From assembly GCA_003452395.1 (NCBI GenBank), contig DMOI01000045.1:14481-78480 (forward strand): a stretch of DNA of 64,000 nt, written 5' to 3'. The position numbers were made by a program, and so were the translations under genes. The number at the start of each line of letters is the position of its first letter. The first letter of the stretch is position 1. The notes beneath the pieces were generated by a model that was given only the letters and a program-made list of their open reading frames with translations, did not search any database and had not been told where the DNA came from. Positions 1 to 8,844 of this stretch are shown here, one piece after another. Source of the DNA: Clostridiales bacterium (GTDB lineage: Bacteria > Bacillota > Clostridia > Lachnospirales > UBA12420).

Positions 1-80
1 TAATTCTCTCCTTTTATATCATTAGTTTTTATCCATTGTATAATATAGCATTTTTTTACATTTTTATCAATACACAGACA

Positions 81-112
81 AAAAACATCAAAATCTTATG
101 ATTGATGTTTTT
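81..112 (-). terminator. Rho-independent terminator of clpC
   Basis: An inverted repeat (AAAAACATCAA / TTGATGTTTTT) spans the last codons and stop of clpC and ends in a T-rich arm on the minus strand. It should end the mcs-clpC operon transcript. The sequence from 1 to 80 holds no gene I can support. Confidence 0.7.
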
Positions 113-2579
113 TTACTTCACTACCTTTATTTTTAAACTTCAAGCTTATTTCGTTATCTTTTACTTCAACTGTTACTGTTGCTTCTTCTTTTATTTCTCC
201 ATCTAACATCATTTCTGCTAGTCGGTCTTCTATTTTAGATTGTATTGTTCTTTTTAGTGGTCTTGCACCATATTGTTGGTCAAAGCCTGAATTTGATATA
301 TTTTCTATTGCTTCATCGGTCATTTTAATGTTTATGTTTACGTTCTTTTTTATTCGATTTTTCAGCTGTTCAAATAATATTTTCACTATCTCTCTTATAT
401 TCTGATCTGTAAGTGAGTGGAACACTATTACTTCATCTATACGGTTTAGGAACTCCGGCTTGAATACTTTTTTTACTTCTTCCATAACCATCTTTTTCAT
501 TGCTGCATAATCTTTCTTTTCATCTTTCTCGTAAACAAACCCCATTGTCTTTGGTGAAATTATATTAGCTGCACCTATATTTGAAGTCATAATTATTACT
601 GCATTTTTGAAATCTACTTTTCTTCCTTGTGAATCAGTTATATGTCCGTCATCTAATACTTGTAGTAAAATATTAAACACATCAGGATGAGCTTTCTCTA
701 TCTCATCAAGTAGTATAACAGAGTACGGTTTCTTTCTTATTTTCTCTGTTACATGTCCACCTTCATCATGTCCTACATACCCAGGAGGAGACCCTATTAG
801 CTTAGATACACTATGTTTTTCCATATATTCAGACATATCTATTCTTATTAATGCATTTTCATCACCAAATATTACTTCGCTAAGAGCTTTAGACAACTCT
901 GTTTTCCCAACACCTGTAGGCCCGAGAAAAATAAATGAACCAACAGGTCTTTTAGGATCTTTAAGCCCTACTCTTCCTCTTCTAATTGCTTTAGATACAG
1001 CTTTAACCGCTTCATCTTGTCCTACTACTCTCGCATGCAGTAATTCCTCCATATTCATAAGCCTTTTACTTTCTTCTTTTTCAAGTTTTTTGACAGGTAT
1101 TCCAGTCCAGCTAGCTACAATATCAGATATTTCATTTTCTGTAACTACTTGAGTTGTTTTTGTGTTTTCTGTTTTCCATTCATCACTTAGTTTTTGTAAC
1201 TTCTGTCTTAGTTTGTTTTGCCTTTCCTTTACTTCCCCTGCTTTTTCAAACTGTTCTGTTTTGATTGCTGATTCTTTTTCTTTATCTAAATCTTTAATTT
1301 TCTGTTCCATTTCTTTTATCTCTTCTGGTGGTGTAAATGTCCTAAGCCTAACTTTTGATGATGCCTCATCTATTACATCTATAGCTTTGTCTGGCAGGAA
1401 TCTGTCTGTTATATATCTGCTTGATAATCGTACTGCTGCCAGAATAGCATCATCTGTTATTTTCACTTCATGATGCGCTTCATATTTATCTTTCAGTCCC
1501 TTTAATATAGCTATAGTATCATCTTCGTTTGGCTCCTCGACCTTCACTGGTTGAAACCTTCGTTCAAGTGCTGAGTCTTTTTCTATATGTTTTCTATATT
1601 CCTCATAGGTTGTTGCCCCTATAACTTGAAGCTCCCCGCGAGCCAAAGATGGCTTTAAAATATTAGCTGCATCTAGTGAACCTTCAGCCGCGCCCGCACC
1701 TATTATAGTGTGTATTTCATCTATAAATAAAATTATATTTCCAGCTAATCTTACTTCCTCTATGCATTTTTTTATTCTTCCCTCAAACTCTCCTCTGTAT
1801 TTTGAGCCAGCTACCATCGATGAAATATCTAGTGTAACTACTCTCTTACTTTTTAGTGTCTCTGGTATGTCTCCTTTTACTATTTGTTGTGCAAGGGCTT
1901 CTATTACTGCTGTCTTTCCAACACCAGGTTCACCTATAAGACATGGGTTATTTTTTGTCCTTCTACTCAAAATTTGTATTACACGCTCTATTTCTTTTGT
2001 TCTACCTATTACAGGATCAAGCTTTTGGTCTGTAGCCTGTGAAGTCAGATCTCTACTAAATTTGTCTAATGTAGGTGTAGATTTTTGCCTATTACCCACC
2101 GTTTTAGGATTACTCATCATCATGCCATCTTCGGATTCTATCATTCCTCCAGATAACATATTTATTATATCATCATAAAGCTTTTGCATGTTAACATCGA
2201 GTGTGGCCAGTATTTTAACTGCAACACAATTTACTTCTTCGAGTAATGCTAAAAGAATATGTTCAGTTCCTATATAACCTGTACTCATATTTAACGCTTG
2301 CTTCAAGCTCATTTCTAGTATTTTTTTTGTTCTAGGTGTGAATTCCTGTATTTTTACCTTTCCTGCTTCTCCAACACCTAATAATTCTTCTATCTTTTTT
2401 ATTACATCATCTTCTGTCACTCCATAGTTTTCTAATGCTTTGCCTGCAACACCTTCTTTTTGTCTAACAAGACCTAATAAAAGATGTTCTGTTCCCACAT
2501 AGCTATGCCCCAATTCTAATGCACTCTCTTGTGATAGCCTTATGGATTCTTGTGCCCCTTCTGTAAATTTACCAAACAT
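96..2579 (-). CDS. clpC: ATP-dependent Clp protease ATP-binding subunit ClpC
   Basis: An 827-residue Hsp100 unfoldase that feeds substrates, including arginine-phosphorylated proteins, to ClpP. Two N-terminal Clp_N repeats (about residues 1-145) are followed by AAA-1 with Walker A GEPGVGKT, a coiled-coil middle domain containing a UVR-like segment (around residues 425-460), and AAA-2 with Walker A GPTGVGKT and the pore loop GYVGHDEGG. The MGF tripeptide after AAA-2 is a candidate ClpP-docking loop. Full length for the family. It is the last gene of a zinc-ribbon/mcsA/mcsB/clpC operon, 32 bp after mcsB. In bacilli this operon is repressed by CtsR, which is not encoded here. Confidence 0.98.
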   Translation of the reverse strand: MFGKFTEGAQESIRLSQESALELGHSYVGTEHLLLGLVRQKEGVAGKALENYGVTEDDVIKKIEELLGVGEAGKVKIQEFTPRTKKILEMSLKQALNMSTGYIGTEHILLALLEEVNCVAVKILATLDVNMQKLYDDIINMLSGGMIESEDGMMMSNPKTVGNRQKSTPTLDKFSRDLTSQATDQKLDPVIGRTKEIERVIQILSRRTKNNPCLIGEPGVGKTAVIEALAQQIVKGDIPETLKSKRVVTLDISSMVAGSKYRGEFEGRIKKCIEEVRLAGNIILFIDEIHTIIGAGAAEGSLDAANILKPSLARGELQVIGATTYEEYRKHIEKDSALERRFQPVKVEEPNEDDTIAILKGLKDKYEAHHEVKITDDAILAAVRLSSRYITDRFLPDKAIDVIDEASSKVRLRTFTPPEEIKEMEQKIKDLDKEKESAIKTEQFEKAGEVKERQNKLRQKLQKLSDEWKTENTKTTQVVTENEISDIVASWTGIPVKKLEKEESKRLMNMEELLHARVVGQDEAVKAVSKAIRRGRVGLKDPKRPVGSFIFLGPTGVGKTELSKALSEVIFGDENALIRIDMSEYMEKHSVSKLIGSPPGYVGHDEGGHVTEKIRKKPYSVILLDEIEKAHPDVFNILLQVLDDGHITDSQGRKVDFKNAVIIMTSNIGAANIISPKTMGFVYEKDEKKDYAAMKKMVMEEVKKVFKPEFLNRIDEVIVFHSLTDQNIREIVKILFEQLKNRIKKNVNINIKMTDEAIENISNSGFDQQYGARPLKRTIQSKIEDRLAEMMLDGEIKEEATVTVEVKDNEISLKFKNKGSEVKKHQS

Positions 2580-2611
2580 GTGTTCACCTCCGGTTCTCTG
2601 TTCTCTATTAT

Positions 2612-3598
2612 CTATAACAGCTTTGATTGTATTATCTTAGCTCTTTCCTCGTCTTTTTCTGTAGTCTGTAGTTTTTTTTCAGCTTGTTTTTCAACATTAG
2701 ATTTTTGTATTTTTATCATTAAATCAAATATATCAACCCTATCCACAAATAGCTTATCGATAAGTTTCATATCGATACCCAATTTAACATATGAAAGAAG
2801 TAACATAGCTTCTTTGATAGTCATTAACTTAGCATTAGTTAATATTCCATACGCCCTGTATATTTCATCAACTAATTTTATTTTTTGTTCGCTATATAAT
2901 TTATTTCTAATTTTAATTTCTTGATTAATTATTTGAGCAACAACATCATCAAGCCTCTCTATTATTTCTACTTCACTTTGTCCAAGTGTTATTTGATTAG
3001 ATATTTGATATAAACTTCCTTTTGCTTCTGTTCCCTCACCATACATTCCTCTAACAGCTATCCCTAATTTACCGAGAAAACTTATAGCATTTTTTATTTG
3101 ATTAGTGACCTCAAGCATAGGTAAATGTATCATGAATGATGCCCTCATTGCTGTTCCTACATTTGTTGGACATGCAGTTAGATATCCATAATCTTTATTA
3201 AATGCATACGTAAGCTTTTTATCCAGCTTATCATCTACTGAACTTGCATACTTATAGGCCATTTCCATGTTGTCGCCTTTAACTATAGATTGAATTCTAA
3301 CATGATCTTCTTCATTTATCATAATACTTGCTTGGGTACTTTTTTCTAAAAAAACAGCTCTATCAAGCTCACTCTTTAGCATTTCAGTACTTATAATATG
3401 GTTTTCAACTAATACAAGATTATCAAGTCTTGTATTAGTTTTTATATCTATATAAGTGTATTTTTTCTCTGAAAATATCTTTTTTATATCTTTTACAATT
3501 TGCTCAGCCTCTTCATTTTTTAATCTATTTGGGAATGGATGTTTTGCGATATTTCTAGCGAGTCGAATTCTACTCGAAACGATTATATCTTTTCTCAT
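2612..3598 (-). CDS. mcsB: Protein-arginine kinase McsB
   Basis: Phosphorylates arginine residues on proteins, marking them for ClpCP. The phosphagen-kinase-like catalytic domain is clear: SSRIRLARN at the N-terminus, the CPTNVGTAMRAS block near residue 142, and the GEGTEAKGSLYQISNQ loop. It is 328 residues, about 20-30 shorter than typical McsB; the missing part is the leader before the SSRIRLARN motif. The start is fixed by an ATGA overlap with the mcsA stop, so translation is coupled. McsA is its activator. Confidence 0.95.
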   Translation of the reverse strand: MRKDIIVSSRIRLARNIAKHPFPNRLKNEEAEQIVKDIKKIFSEKKYTYIDIKTNTRLDNLVLVENHIISTEMLKSELDRAVFLEKSTQASIMINEEDHVRIQSIVKGDNMEMAYKYASSVDDKLDKKLTYAFNKDYGYLTACPTNVGTAMRASFMIHLPMLEVTNQIKNAISFLGKLGIAVRGMYGEGTEAKGSLYQISNQITLGQSEVEIIERLDDVVAQIINQEIKIRNKLYSEQKIKLVDEIYRAYGILTNAKLMTIKEAMLLLSYVKLGIDMKLIDKLFVDRVDIFDLMIKIQKSNVEKQAEKKLQTTEKDEERAKIIQSKLL

Positions 3599-4119
3599 AT
3601 TTTTGCTCCTTTTTGCATTTCCTTTATCTTATCTCTTAGATAAGCAGCTCTTTCAAACTCTTCTTCGATAATTGCTTTTTCCAGGTCTTGCCTAAGGTCG
3701 TTAATTCCCTTTTCTTTAATTATATTTTCTCCTATCTTTGTAGGCACTTTCCCATTATGTTTAGTATGTCCATGAAGCTTATTAAATACTATAGGAAGTT
3801 GTTTATTAAATGTCTGGTAACATTGTGCACACCCGAGCTTACCACTCGCTTTAAAATCTGCATAAGTCATTTCACATTTCTCACACTTAATTATTTTCGC
3901 CTTTTGGCTTTCTTTTTGTTCCTCAAAGGTCGTTTCTTTCACTGTTAAATCCATAAGCCCCACTAAAAAATCCTGAAAAGAAATAGGTATATTTATTATT
4001 TCATTTTCTTTAGTTTCCTTGGCGCATTGTTCGCATAAATGTATCTCAGTGGACTTACCTTTTATAGTCTTCTTAATATGAATGCTTGCTTCATTTTCAT
4101 TGCATCTATCACAAAGCAT
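3595..4119 (-). CDS. mcsA: McsA, zinc-finger activator of McsB
   Basis: A 174-residue protein with paired CxxC zinc motifs (CDRCNE and CEQC near the N-terminus, CEKC and CAQC in the middle) and a C-terminal UVR (UvrB/UvrC-type) helix pair starting LRQDLEKAIIEEEFERAA. It activates the McsB kinase and adapts substrates to ClpC. The start at 4119 (MLCDRC) has GGTGGT upstream; an in-frame ATG at 4134 lacks a spaced ribosome site. It overlaps mcsB by 4 bp. Downstream of a zinc-ribbon gene rather than ctsR. Confidence 0.93.
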   Translation of the reverse strand: MLCDRCNENEASIHIKKTIKGKSTEIHLCEQCAKETKENEIINIPISFQDFLVGLMDLTVKETTFEEQKESQKAKIIKCEKCEMTYADFKASGKLGCAQCYQTFNKQLPIVFNKLHGHTKHNGKVPTKIGENIIKEKGINDLRQDLEKAIIEEEFERAAYLRDKIKEMQKGAKI

Positions 4120-4154
4120 TTCTACCACCACCATATATTATCATAAAATATTTT

Positions 4155-4610
4155 CTATATCTTTTTCCCACAATTCTTACATGTATCACATGTTGGTTCA
4201 TTTCCAGTATTACATTCAGCGCAAAATTTAAAAACACCTATGTTTTGGCTGTTTTCAGGATGCTTTATAAAATCTGGGATCTCATTTGTATATTTTACAG
4301 GCGTTTCTCTCATTGGATCTTCAGAATTTATTAATACTATCTGCCTTTCAAGATTTGTTATATAATCTTTTTTCATATTAATTTGTTTACAAATAGCATC
4401 AAGGTCTCCAAAATCATCACTACCATTATTTTTTGCAGTGTAGATTTTAATCCCTAAATCTTTATATATTTTGTCTATTTCATTTTTTACTTTTCCTATT
4501 TCAAACTCAAGTTTCTTAATGCTTATAAATTTATTAACCTTTTCTCCTACCGTATTCACGGTGTTTCCTATGTTTGTTTTCAAATTTTCAATAAATTGTT
4601 TTTTATCCAT
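4155..4610 (-). CDS. Coiled-coil protein with C-terminal zinc ribbon, unknown function
   Basis: A 151-residue protein: helical, charged N-terminal two thirds (predicted coiled coil, residues about 20-95) and a C-terminal zinc ribbon with CAEC, CDTC and CKNC motifs. No signal peptide. Strong ribosome site (AGGGGAG). It is the first gene of the mcsA-mcsB-clpC transcript, where ctsR normally sits, but it has no resemblance to CtsR, which lacks this ribbon. The context hints at a role in proteotoxic or metal/thiol stress; that is inference only. Confidence 0.75.
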   Translation of the reverse strand: MDKKQFIENLKTNIGNTVNTVGEKVNKFISIKKLEFEIGKVKNEIDKIYKDLGIKIYTAKNNGSDDFGDLDAICKQINMKKDYITNLERQIVLINSEDPMRETPVKYTNEIPDFIKHPENSQNIGVFKFCAECNTGNEPTCDTCKNCGKKI

Positions 4611-4655
4611 TTCAAATCTCCCCTTTTATATTATACTTAAATAAATTTATAATAT

Positions 4656-4698
4656 TTACATCTATGTAAATTTTAACATATTATTTTTTCAAAGTCAA
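4656..4698 (-). promoter_or_regulatory. SigA-type promoter and dyad before the mcs-clpC operon
   Basis: On the minus strand TTGACT (4693-4698), 17 bp, TAAAAT (4670-4675). Immediately after the -10 is a dyad, TTTACAT-CT-ATGTAAA (4656-4671), in the transcription start region, where a repressor could bind. The direct heptad repeat expected for CtsR (GGTCAAA-NAN-GGTCAAA) is not present. Confidence 0.6.
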
Positions 4699-4734
4699 CT
4701 TTTTTGGTCATTCGGCTAAAATTTCTTTATCTAA

Positions 4735-6075
4735 CTACAGCTTTTTAAGTCTCGCAATAAAGAATCCGTCAGTATCATATATATGTGGCAACAGCTCTAC
4801 ATATCCTTGTTTTGCTGTATCACATTTTAAATTATTTGGCAAAAATTCAGTCATATCGCACATTTCAAAATCAAAATTTTCGATAAACCAATTAACATTA
4901 TCAATGTTTTCACGTTTGGATAATGTACATGTGCTATAGATTAATATTCCACCTGATTTTAGGTATTTAGAGGCATTCTCCAATATATTTCTTTGTAACT
5001 TTATAAGTTCTTCTATATCCTTTTGTGTCCTGTTAAACTTTATATCTGGTTTTTTTCTAACTATCCCAAGTCCTGAGCAAGGAGCATCAACAATTATTTT
5101 ATCAAATCTTTGTTCCATTTTCTCATCTTCTATAGTAGCATCCTGAACAACAGGTTTTATCATACTTAGTCCTAGTCTACCAGCACCTTCTTTTATCATA
5201 TCTAGTTTATGATCGTATATATCTCCTGAAATTATTTCACCTTTATTATTCATTTTTATTGCAGCAAAAAAGCTCTTTCCACCTGGTGCTGCACATACAT
5301 CAAGTATATGTTCATCTTCTTTAGGGGAAAGTACTTCTACAGCAATCATTGAACTTTCATCTTGAACATGAAAATAGCCTTTTTTGTATTCTTCTAAAAA
5401 AGTAATATTTGCAGTACCACTAAGCCTTAGATTATTTGCTACATATTTACCTTTTTTCACAGTAATCTGTTTACTTTCAAGTAAACCAACCATATCATCT
5501 ACACCTATTTTTGTAGTATTTACACATATATTCACTTCTGGGTCGCTATTTAAAAATTGACACATATTAAGAACTGTATCATAATCATATTCGCGAGTCC
5601 ACATATCAATAATCCATTTAGGGTAGGAATACATTATTTCTAAGTATTCATTTGTATTCTTTTCGGGAAACTCAATTTTCCCTTTATTCCTTATTATATT
5701 TCGCAACACAGCATTAATAAACCCATGTATATGTTTTTGGCATAGGTTTTTACTTATCTTAACAGCCTCGTTGCAAACTGCACTTTCTGGCACTCTATCC
5801 ATGAAAAAAAGTTGGTATACTCCACTTCTTAATATACTTAAAGCATCCTTATCCATTTTATTTATTTTTATCTTAATAAACTTGCTTATCATATAATCTA
5901 TATATATAGTGTTTTTAATAGTTCCATTAACAATTTGTGTAATAAAGGCTCTATCGAGACTAGATAAATCATCATATTCATCTAATGTACGTCGAAGCAC
6001 CACATTATTATACCCACCGTCATTTAAAATTTCAGTAAGTATACATACCGCCACTTCTCTAGGATTTATCTTCAT
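4735..6075 (-). CDS. rsmB: 16S rRNA (cytosine-967-C5)-methyltransferase RsmB
   Basis: Methylates C967 of 16S rRNA with SAM. The N-terminal NusB-like RNA-binding domain (residues 1-140) precedes a Rossmann methyltransferase with DVCAAPGGKS, the motif IV APCSGLG and the motif VI STCTLSKREN carrying the catalytic cysteine. 446 residues, normal. Start chosen at 6075 because GAGAGGGG lies 7 bp upstream; the reading frame extends another 22 codons upstream, but these are made of the 7-bp repeat array and are not expected to be translated. Confidence 0.95.
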   Translation of the reverse strand: MKINPREVAVCILTEILNDGGYNNVVLRRTLDEYDDLSSLDRAFITQIVNGTIKNTIYIDYMISKFIKIKINKMDKDALSILRSGVYQLFFMDRVPESAVCNEAVKISKNLCQKHIHGFINAVLRNIIRNKGKIEFPEKNTNEYLEIMYSYPKWIIDMWTREYDYDTVLNMCQFLNSDPEVNICVNTTKIGVDDMVGLLESKQITVKKGKYVANNLRLSGTANITFLEEYKKGYFHVQDESSMIAVEVLSPKEDEHILDVCAAPGGKSFFAAIKMNNKGEIISGDIYDHKLDMIKEGAGRLGLSMIKPVVQDATIEDEKMEQRFDKIIVDAPCSGLGIVRKKPDIKFNRTQKDIEELIKLQRNILENASKYLKSGGILIYSTCTLSKRENIDNVNWFIENFDFEMCDMTEFLPNNLKCDTAKQGYVELLPHIYDTDGFFIARLKKL

Positions 6076-6096
6076 TAGTTTACCCCTCTCAATATA

Positions 6097-6154
6097 GTTG
6101 AAAGTTAAAAGTTGAAAAGATTTTTTATTTTCAGTTTTCAATTCTCAATTTTCC
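6097..6154. repeat. Heptamer palindromic array upstream of rsmB
   Basis: Units GTTGAAA, GTTAAAA, GTTGAAA, then a short AT spacer, then GTTTTCA, ATTCTCA, ATTTTCC. The two halves are complementary, so the whole can fold as a hairpin. One of about twelve such arrays in the window. Confidence 0.7.
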
Positions 6155-6174
6155 ATTTTTATAATGCATGAATA

Positions 6175-6360
6175 TTATTCTCTTGGCATAACTGCCCAAG
6201 CTATTAAGTAAAAAACTATGCCTGTACCTATACTTGCTAGCGTAAATAATATAACACCAAGTCTTACTAAAGTAGCATCTATCCCAAAATACTCTGCAAC
6301 ACCTCCACATACACCAGCTATTTTTACATTTGTTTTTGATAAAGTAAGTTTTTTATTCAT
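6175..6360 (-). CDS. PspC domain membrane protein
   Basis: A 61-residue protein that is a minimal PspC domain: basic N-terminus, the GVCGGVAEYFGID motif, then one hydrophobic segment (about residues 33-56) and a short MPRE tail. PspC proteins sit in the inner membrane and take part in envelope-stress sensing. Ribosome site GAGGAG is well spaced. It is transcribed alone or with the upstream carboxypeptidase gene; the 177 bp gap holds a possible TATAAT but no other convincing signal. Confidence 0.85.
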   Translation of the reverse strand: MNKKLTLSKTNVKIAGVCGGVAEYFGIDATLVRLGVILFTLASIGTGIVFYLIAWAVMPRE

Positions 6361-6537
6361 AATATCAATCTCCTCTCTATATATTTTATTTTTTAAAATT
6401 TTTACTTATCTTTAACAACATCTTCTAACATAAATCTCCACAGCACACGGGTTGTCCACTTCTTCTGTAACAATATTTAGACAGTAGTTTTTAAAGTATC
6501 CCTATTATAAAACCCTCGATCCAGTTTTTGAATATCA

Positions 6538-7692
6538 TCACATCCTCGTATACCCACTAATTATCTTACTAAAATTACTACCAATCGTATTTTCTTCTAC
6601 ATCTTTGCCTGCGAGCAGTGCACCTTCGCATATAAAATCTTCATCTATATAAATCCTTGCAACTCCTATCTCCACACCTTTTTGTATAGGTGCTTCGATT
6701 AGTTCAGGGTAATATATTTCTGCTCTAAGTTTTTCCTTTTCCGAATTTTTTATCGGTAATATTATATCATCTTTCAAATATAAATCAATACTTTGTTTTT
6801 TACTTTTTTTCACTTCTACACTTTTTGCTAAAATATCATTCTTTTTATAAATATCTTCATATTTAAAATTATCAAACCCATAATTCAAAACTTTTTTCGT
6901 GTCTGTCCATTTGGCTTGTTTACCTCTATTGCCCCATCCACTTGCGAGAACAACTGATATAAGCTGCATACCATTGTTTTCTGCACTTCCAACAAAACAT
7001 TGCCCTGCAGCATTTGTGAATCCAGTTTTCACTCCATTTCCACCTGGATAATCGTTTAGTAATTTATTGTGATTTGTCAAACTAAAACTTCGATAATTAC
7101 CACCATTAACAGGTGTGTATACATTTTTTGTAGTGATTATATCTCTAAATTTTTTATTACTGAGTGCATATCTAGTTATTAAAGCCATATCGTAAGCAGT
7201 CGAGTGATGGTCTTCTTTATCTAGTCCATTTGGTGTTTTAAACACTGTATCCTTTGCCCCTATTTCTTTAGCTTTCTCTGTCATCTGCATACAGAAACTT
7301 TCTACACTTCCACCTACATGTTCCGCTATAGCAACAGCCGCATCATTTGCAGATACCAACATGAGAGCATAAAGTAAATCCTCTAGTCTTTGTTTTTCAC
7401 CTTGCCTTAAATATAGTTTAACCTTTGGTGCAAGTGCTGCTTTCCTGCTAACTACTACTATATCATAAATTTCAGAATTTTCAAGTGCTAATATACAAGT
7501 CATAATTTTGGTTGTACTTGCCATTGGTCTAGGCTTATATATATTCTTGCCCCATAACACCCTACCTGTTTTATAATCCATAAGAATAGAACTATCAGCC
7601 GCAACGATAGGCTCCTTTGTTTGCACAGCTAAAGCAATATTCAAAAACAACATATTTAGTATCATCATTATTATTATAATTTTCTTTTTCAA
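6538..7692 (-). CDS. D-alanyl-D-alanine carboxypeptidase (penicillin-binding protein 5/DacF type)
   Basis: Trims the terminal D-Ala from peptidoglycan stem peptides. It has a signal peptide (residues 1-22), the serine SxxK motif STTK, the SAND (SxN) motif, the KTGFTNAAG box and a C-terminal beta-rich domain. 384 residues. Start is a TTG at 7692, 8 bp after GGAGG; the frame opens five codons earlier at another TTG that overlaps the ribosome site. The place next to ytfJ/ruvA and the family suggest DacF or DacB-like cell-wall or cortex maturation. Confidence 0.93.
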   Translation of the reverse strand: MKKKIIIIMMILNMLFLNIALAVQTKEPIVAADSSILMDYKTGRVLWGKNIYKPRPMASTTKIMTCILALENSEIYDIVVVSRKAALAPKVKLYLRQGEKQRLEDLLYALMLVSANDAAVAIAEHVGGSVESFCMQMTEKAKEIGAKDTVFKTPNGLDKEDHHSTAYDMALITRYALSNKKFRDIITTKNVYTPVNGGNYRSFSLTNHNKLLNDYPGGNGVKTGFTNAAGQCFVGSAENNGMQLISVVLASGWGNRGKQAKWTDTKKVLNYGFDNFKYEDIYKKNDILAKSVEVKKSKKQSIDLYLKDDIILPIKNSEKEKLRAEIYYPELIEAPIQKGVEIGVARIYIDEDFICEGALLAGKDVEENTIGSNFSKIISGYTRM

Positions 7693-7761
7693 TTCTCCAT
7701 CCTCCAAATATAAATATATACTTTATTTATATTTGAAAGGGAATGACTTTATGAATTTTAG

Positions 7762-8361
7762 TTATCTTGCTAGTTCCTTGAGTGACATCTTTACTATGTC
7801 TGCTAGGTTAATGTCACTTTTATCTTTTGTCACTTTCGTTACAACATCATCTGCTACTTTTTTACTATAACCTAAACTTTGCAATGCTTCCATTGCCTCA
7901 CAATTAATGGATGTGCAAAAACTATCTTTTATATTACTTGCTTGCTGCACTACTTGATAGTTTTTAAATTTATCTTTAAGTTCTAATATCACCTTTTGTG
8001 CCGTCTTTTTGCCTATTCCTGGACATTTACTAAGTGCATCTGCATCTTCTTCCACAATTGCCTTTACGACATTTTCAAAATACATAGCAGAAAGCATACC
8101 AATAGCCACCTTTGGACCGATTCCAGAAACAGATATAAGCATCACAAAAACACTCATAGTCTTTTTTTCGAGTGACCCATAAAGTTTCATAGCATCCTCT
8201 TTTACATATAGGTAAGTATGTATCTTCACTTCTTCATTTATCTGAGGTAAATTACTATAATCAAGTACAGGTATATAAACTTGATACCCTACTCCACTAA
8301 CATCAACCACTGCATAATTTATCTCTTTTTCCGTTAATATTCCCCGTACATATGAAATCAT
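7762..8361 (-). CDS. ruvA: Holliday junction branch-migration protein RuvA
   Basis: Tetrameric junction-binding subunit of RuvAB. OB-fold N-terminus (MISYVRGILTEKEINY), two helix-hairpin-helix motifs (SGIGPKVA and CPGIGKKTA) and a C-terminal RuvB-contact domain (from about residue 150). 199 residues. Start at 8361, 9-10 bp after AGGGG; the frame extends 14 codons upstream without a ribosome site. The usual next gene ruvB is absent: a carboxypeptidase gene follows. Confidence 0.97.
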   Translation of the reverse strand: MISYVRGILTEKEINYAVVDVSGVGYQVYIPVLDYSNLPQINEEVKIHTYLYVKEDAMKLYGSLEKKTMSVFVMLISVSGIGPKVAIGMLSAMYFENVVKAIVEEDADALSKCPGIGKKTAQKVILELKDKFKNYQVVQQASNIKDSFCTSINCEAMEALQSLGYSKKVADDVVTKVTKDKSDINLADIVKMSLKELAR

Positions 8362-8444
8362 GTCTGTACCCCTTTCACGATTGAAGCCCTCCAAACCTGT
8401 CATTACGAGGAGAGTCTACAGGTGCAGTTCTTTCTTAAGTTTTT

Positions 8445-8488
8445 CAACTCTCAACTCTCAACTCTCAACTCACAACTCTCAACTTTCC
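8445..8488. repeat. Heptamer array between ytfJ and ruvA
   Basis: Repeated AACTCTC units ending in AACTTTC, running in one orientation only. Same family as the palindromic arrays at 6097, 32101 and 52201. Confidence 0.7.
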
Positions 8489-8844
8489 TTACCCTTACCT
8501 TTCTTAACCAACTTATCTAACCCGAATTGTGCTATTATTCCTGGAACCATATCTATTATCTTTCCAAAGCCTTCTTGATTTTGTATATTGATTACTTGTG
8601 GTTTTCCGTCTCTTATTATTAGTAACGAATTAGGAGATATCTTTGCTCCCATTCCTCCTCCTACAGACTCTTTTTCATCCTTTGATTGTATAGCACCAGC
8701 ACCTATTCCGAGACTTATATCAAGCAATGGAACTATAATTATTCCATCTATTGTTATCGGCTCTCCAATTACAGTTTTTGTTGTCAAAACTTCCTCTAAA
8801 CTTTTAAACATTTCTTTTAAATTTTTTGATACATTAGATTCCAT
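8479..8844 (-). CDS. ytfJ: Sporulation protein YtfJ (GerW family)
   Basis: A 121-residue GerW/YtfJ protein, a forespore-associated family needed for normal spore germination. It has the family start (helix, then VIGEPITIDG), the glycine-rich GIGAGAIQ and GGGMGAKISP segments and the C-terminal MVPGI stretch. It overlaps the DUF2953 gene by 11 bp, the same ytfI-ytfJ pair seen in Bacillus. Its stop codon region lies at the edge of a heptamer repeat array. Confidence 0.92.
   Translation of the reverse strand: MESNVSKNLKEMFKSLEEVLTTKTVIGEPITIDGIIIVPLLDISLGIGAGAIQSKDEKESVGGGMGAKISPNSLLIIRDGKPQVINIQNQEGFGKIIDMVPGIIAQFGLDKLVKKGKGKES

Noticed and set aside
1708..2178. Long plus-strand frames opposite clpC and other minus-strand genes
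   Set aside because: Shadows of conserved genes with no ribosome site or similarity.
6397..6490. Short minus-strand frame ending VEIYVRRCC between the carboxypeptidase gene and pspC
   Set aside because: No start codon or ribosome site in frame; about 28 codons only.
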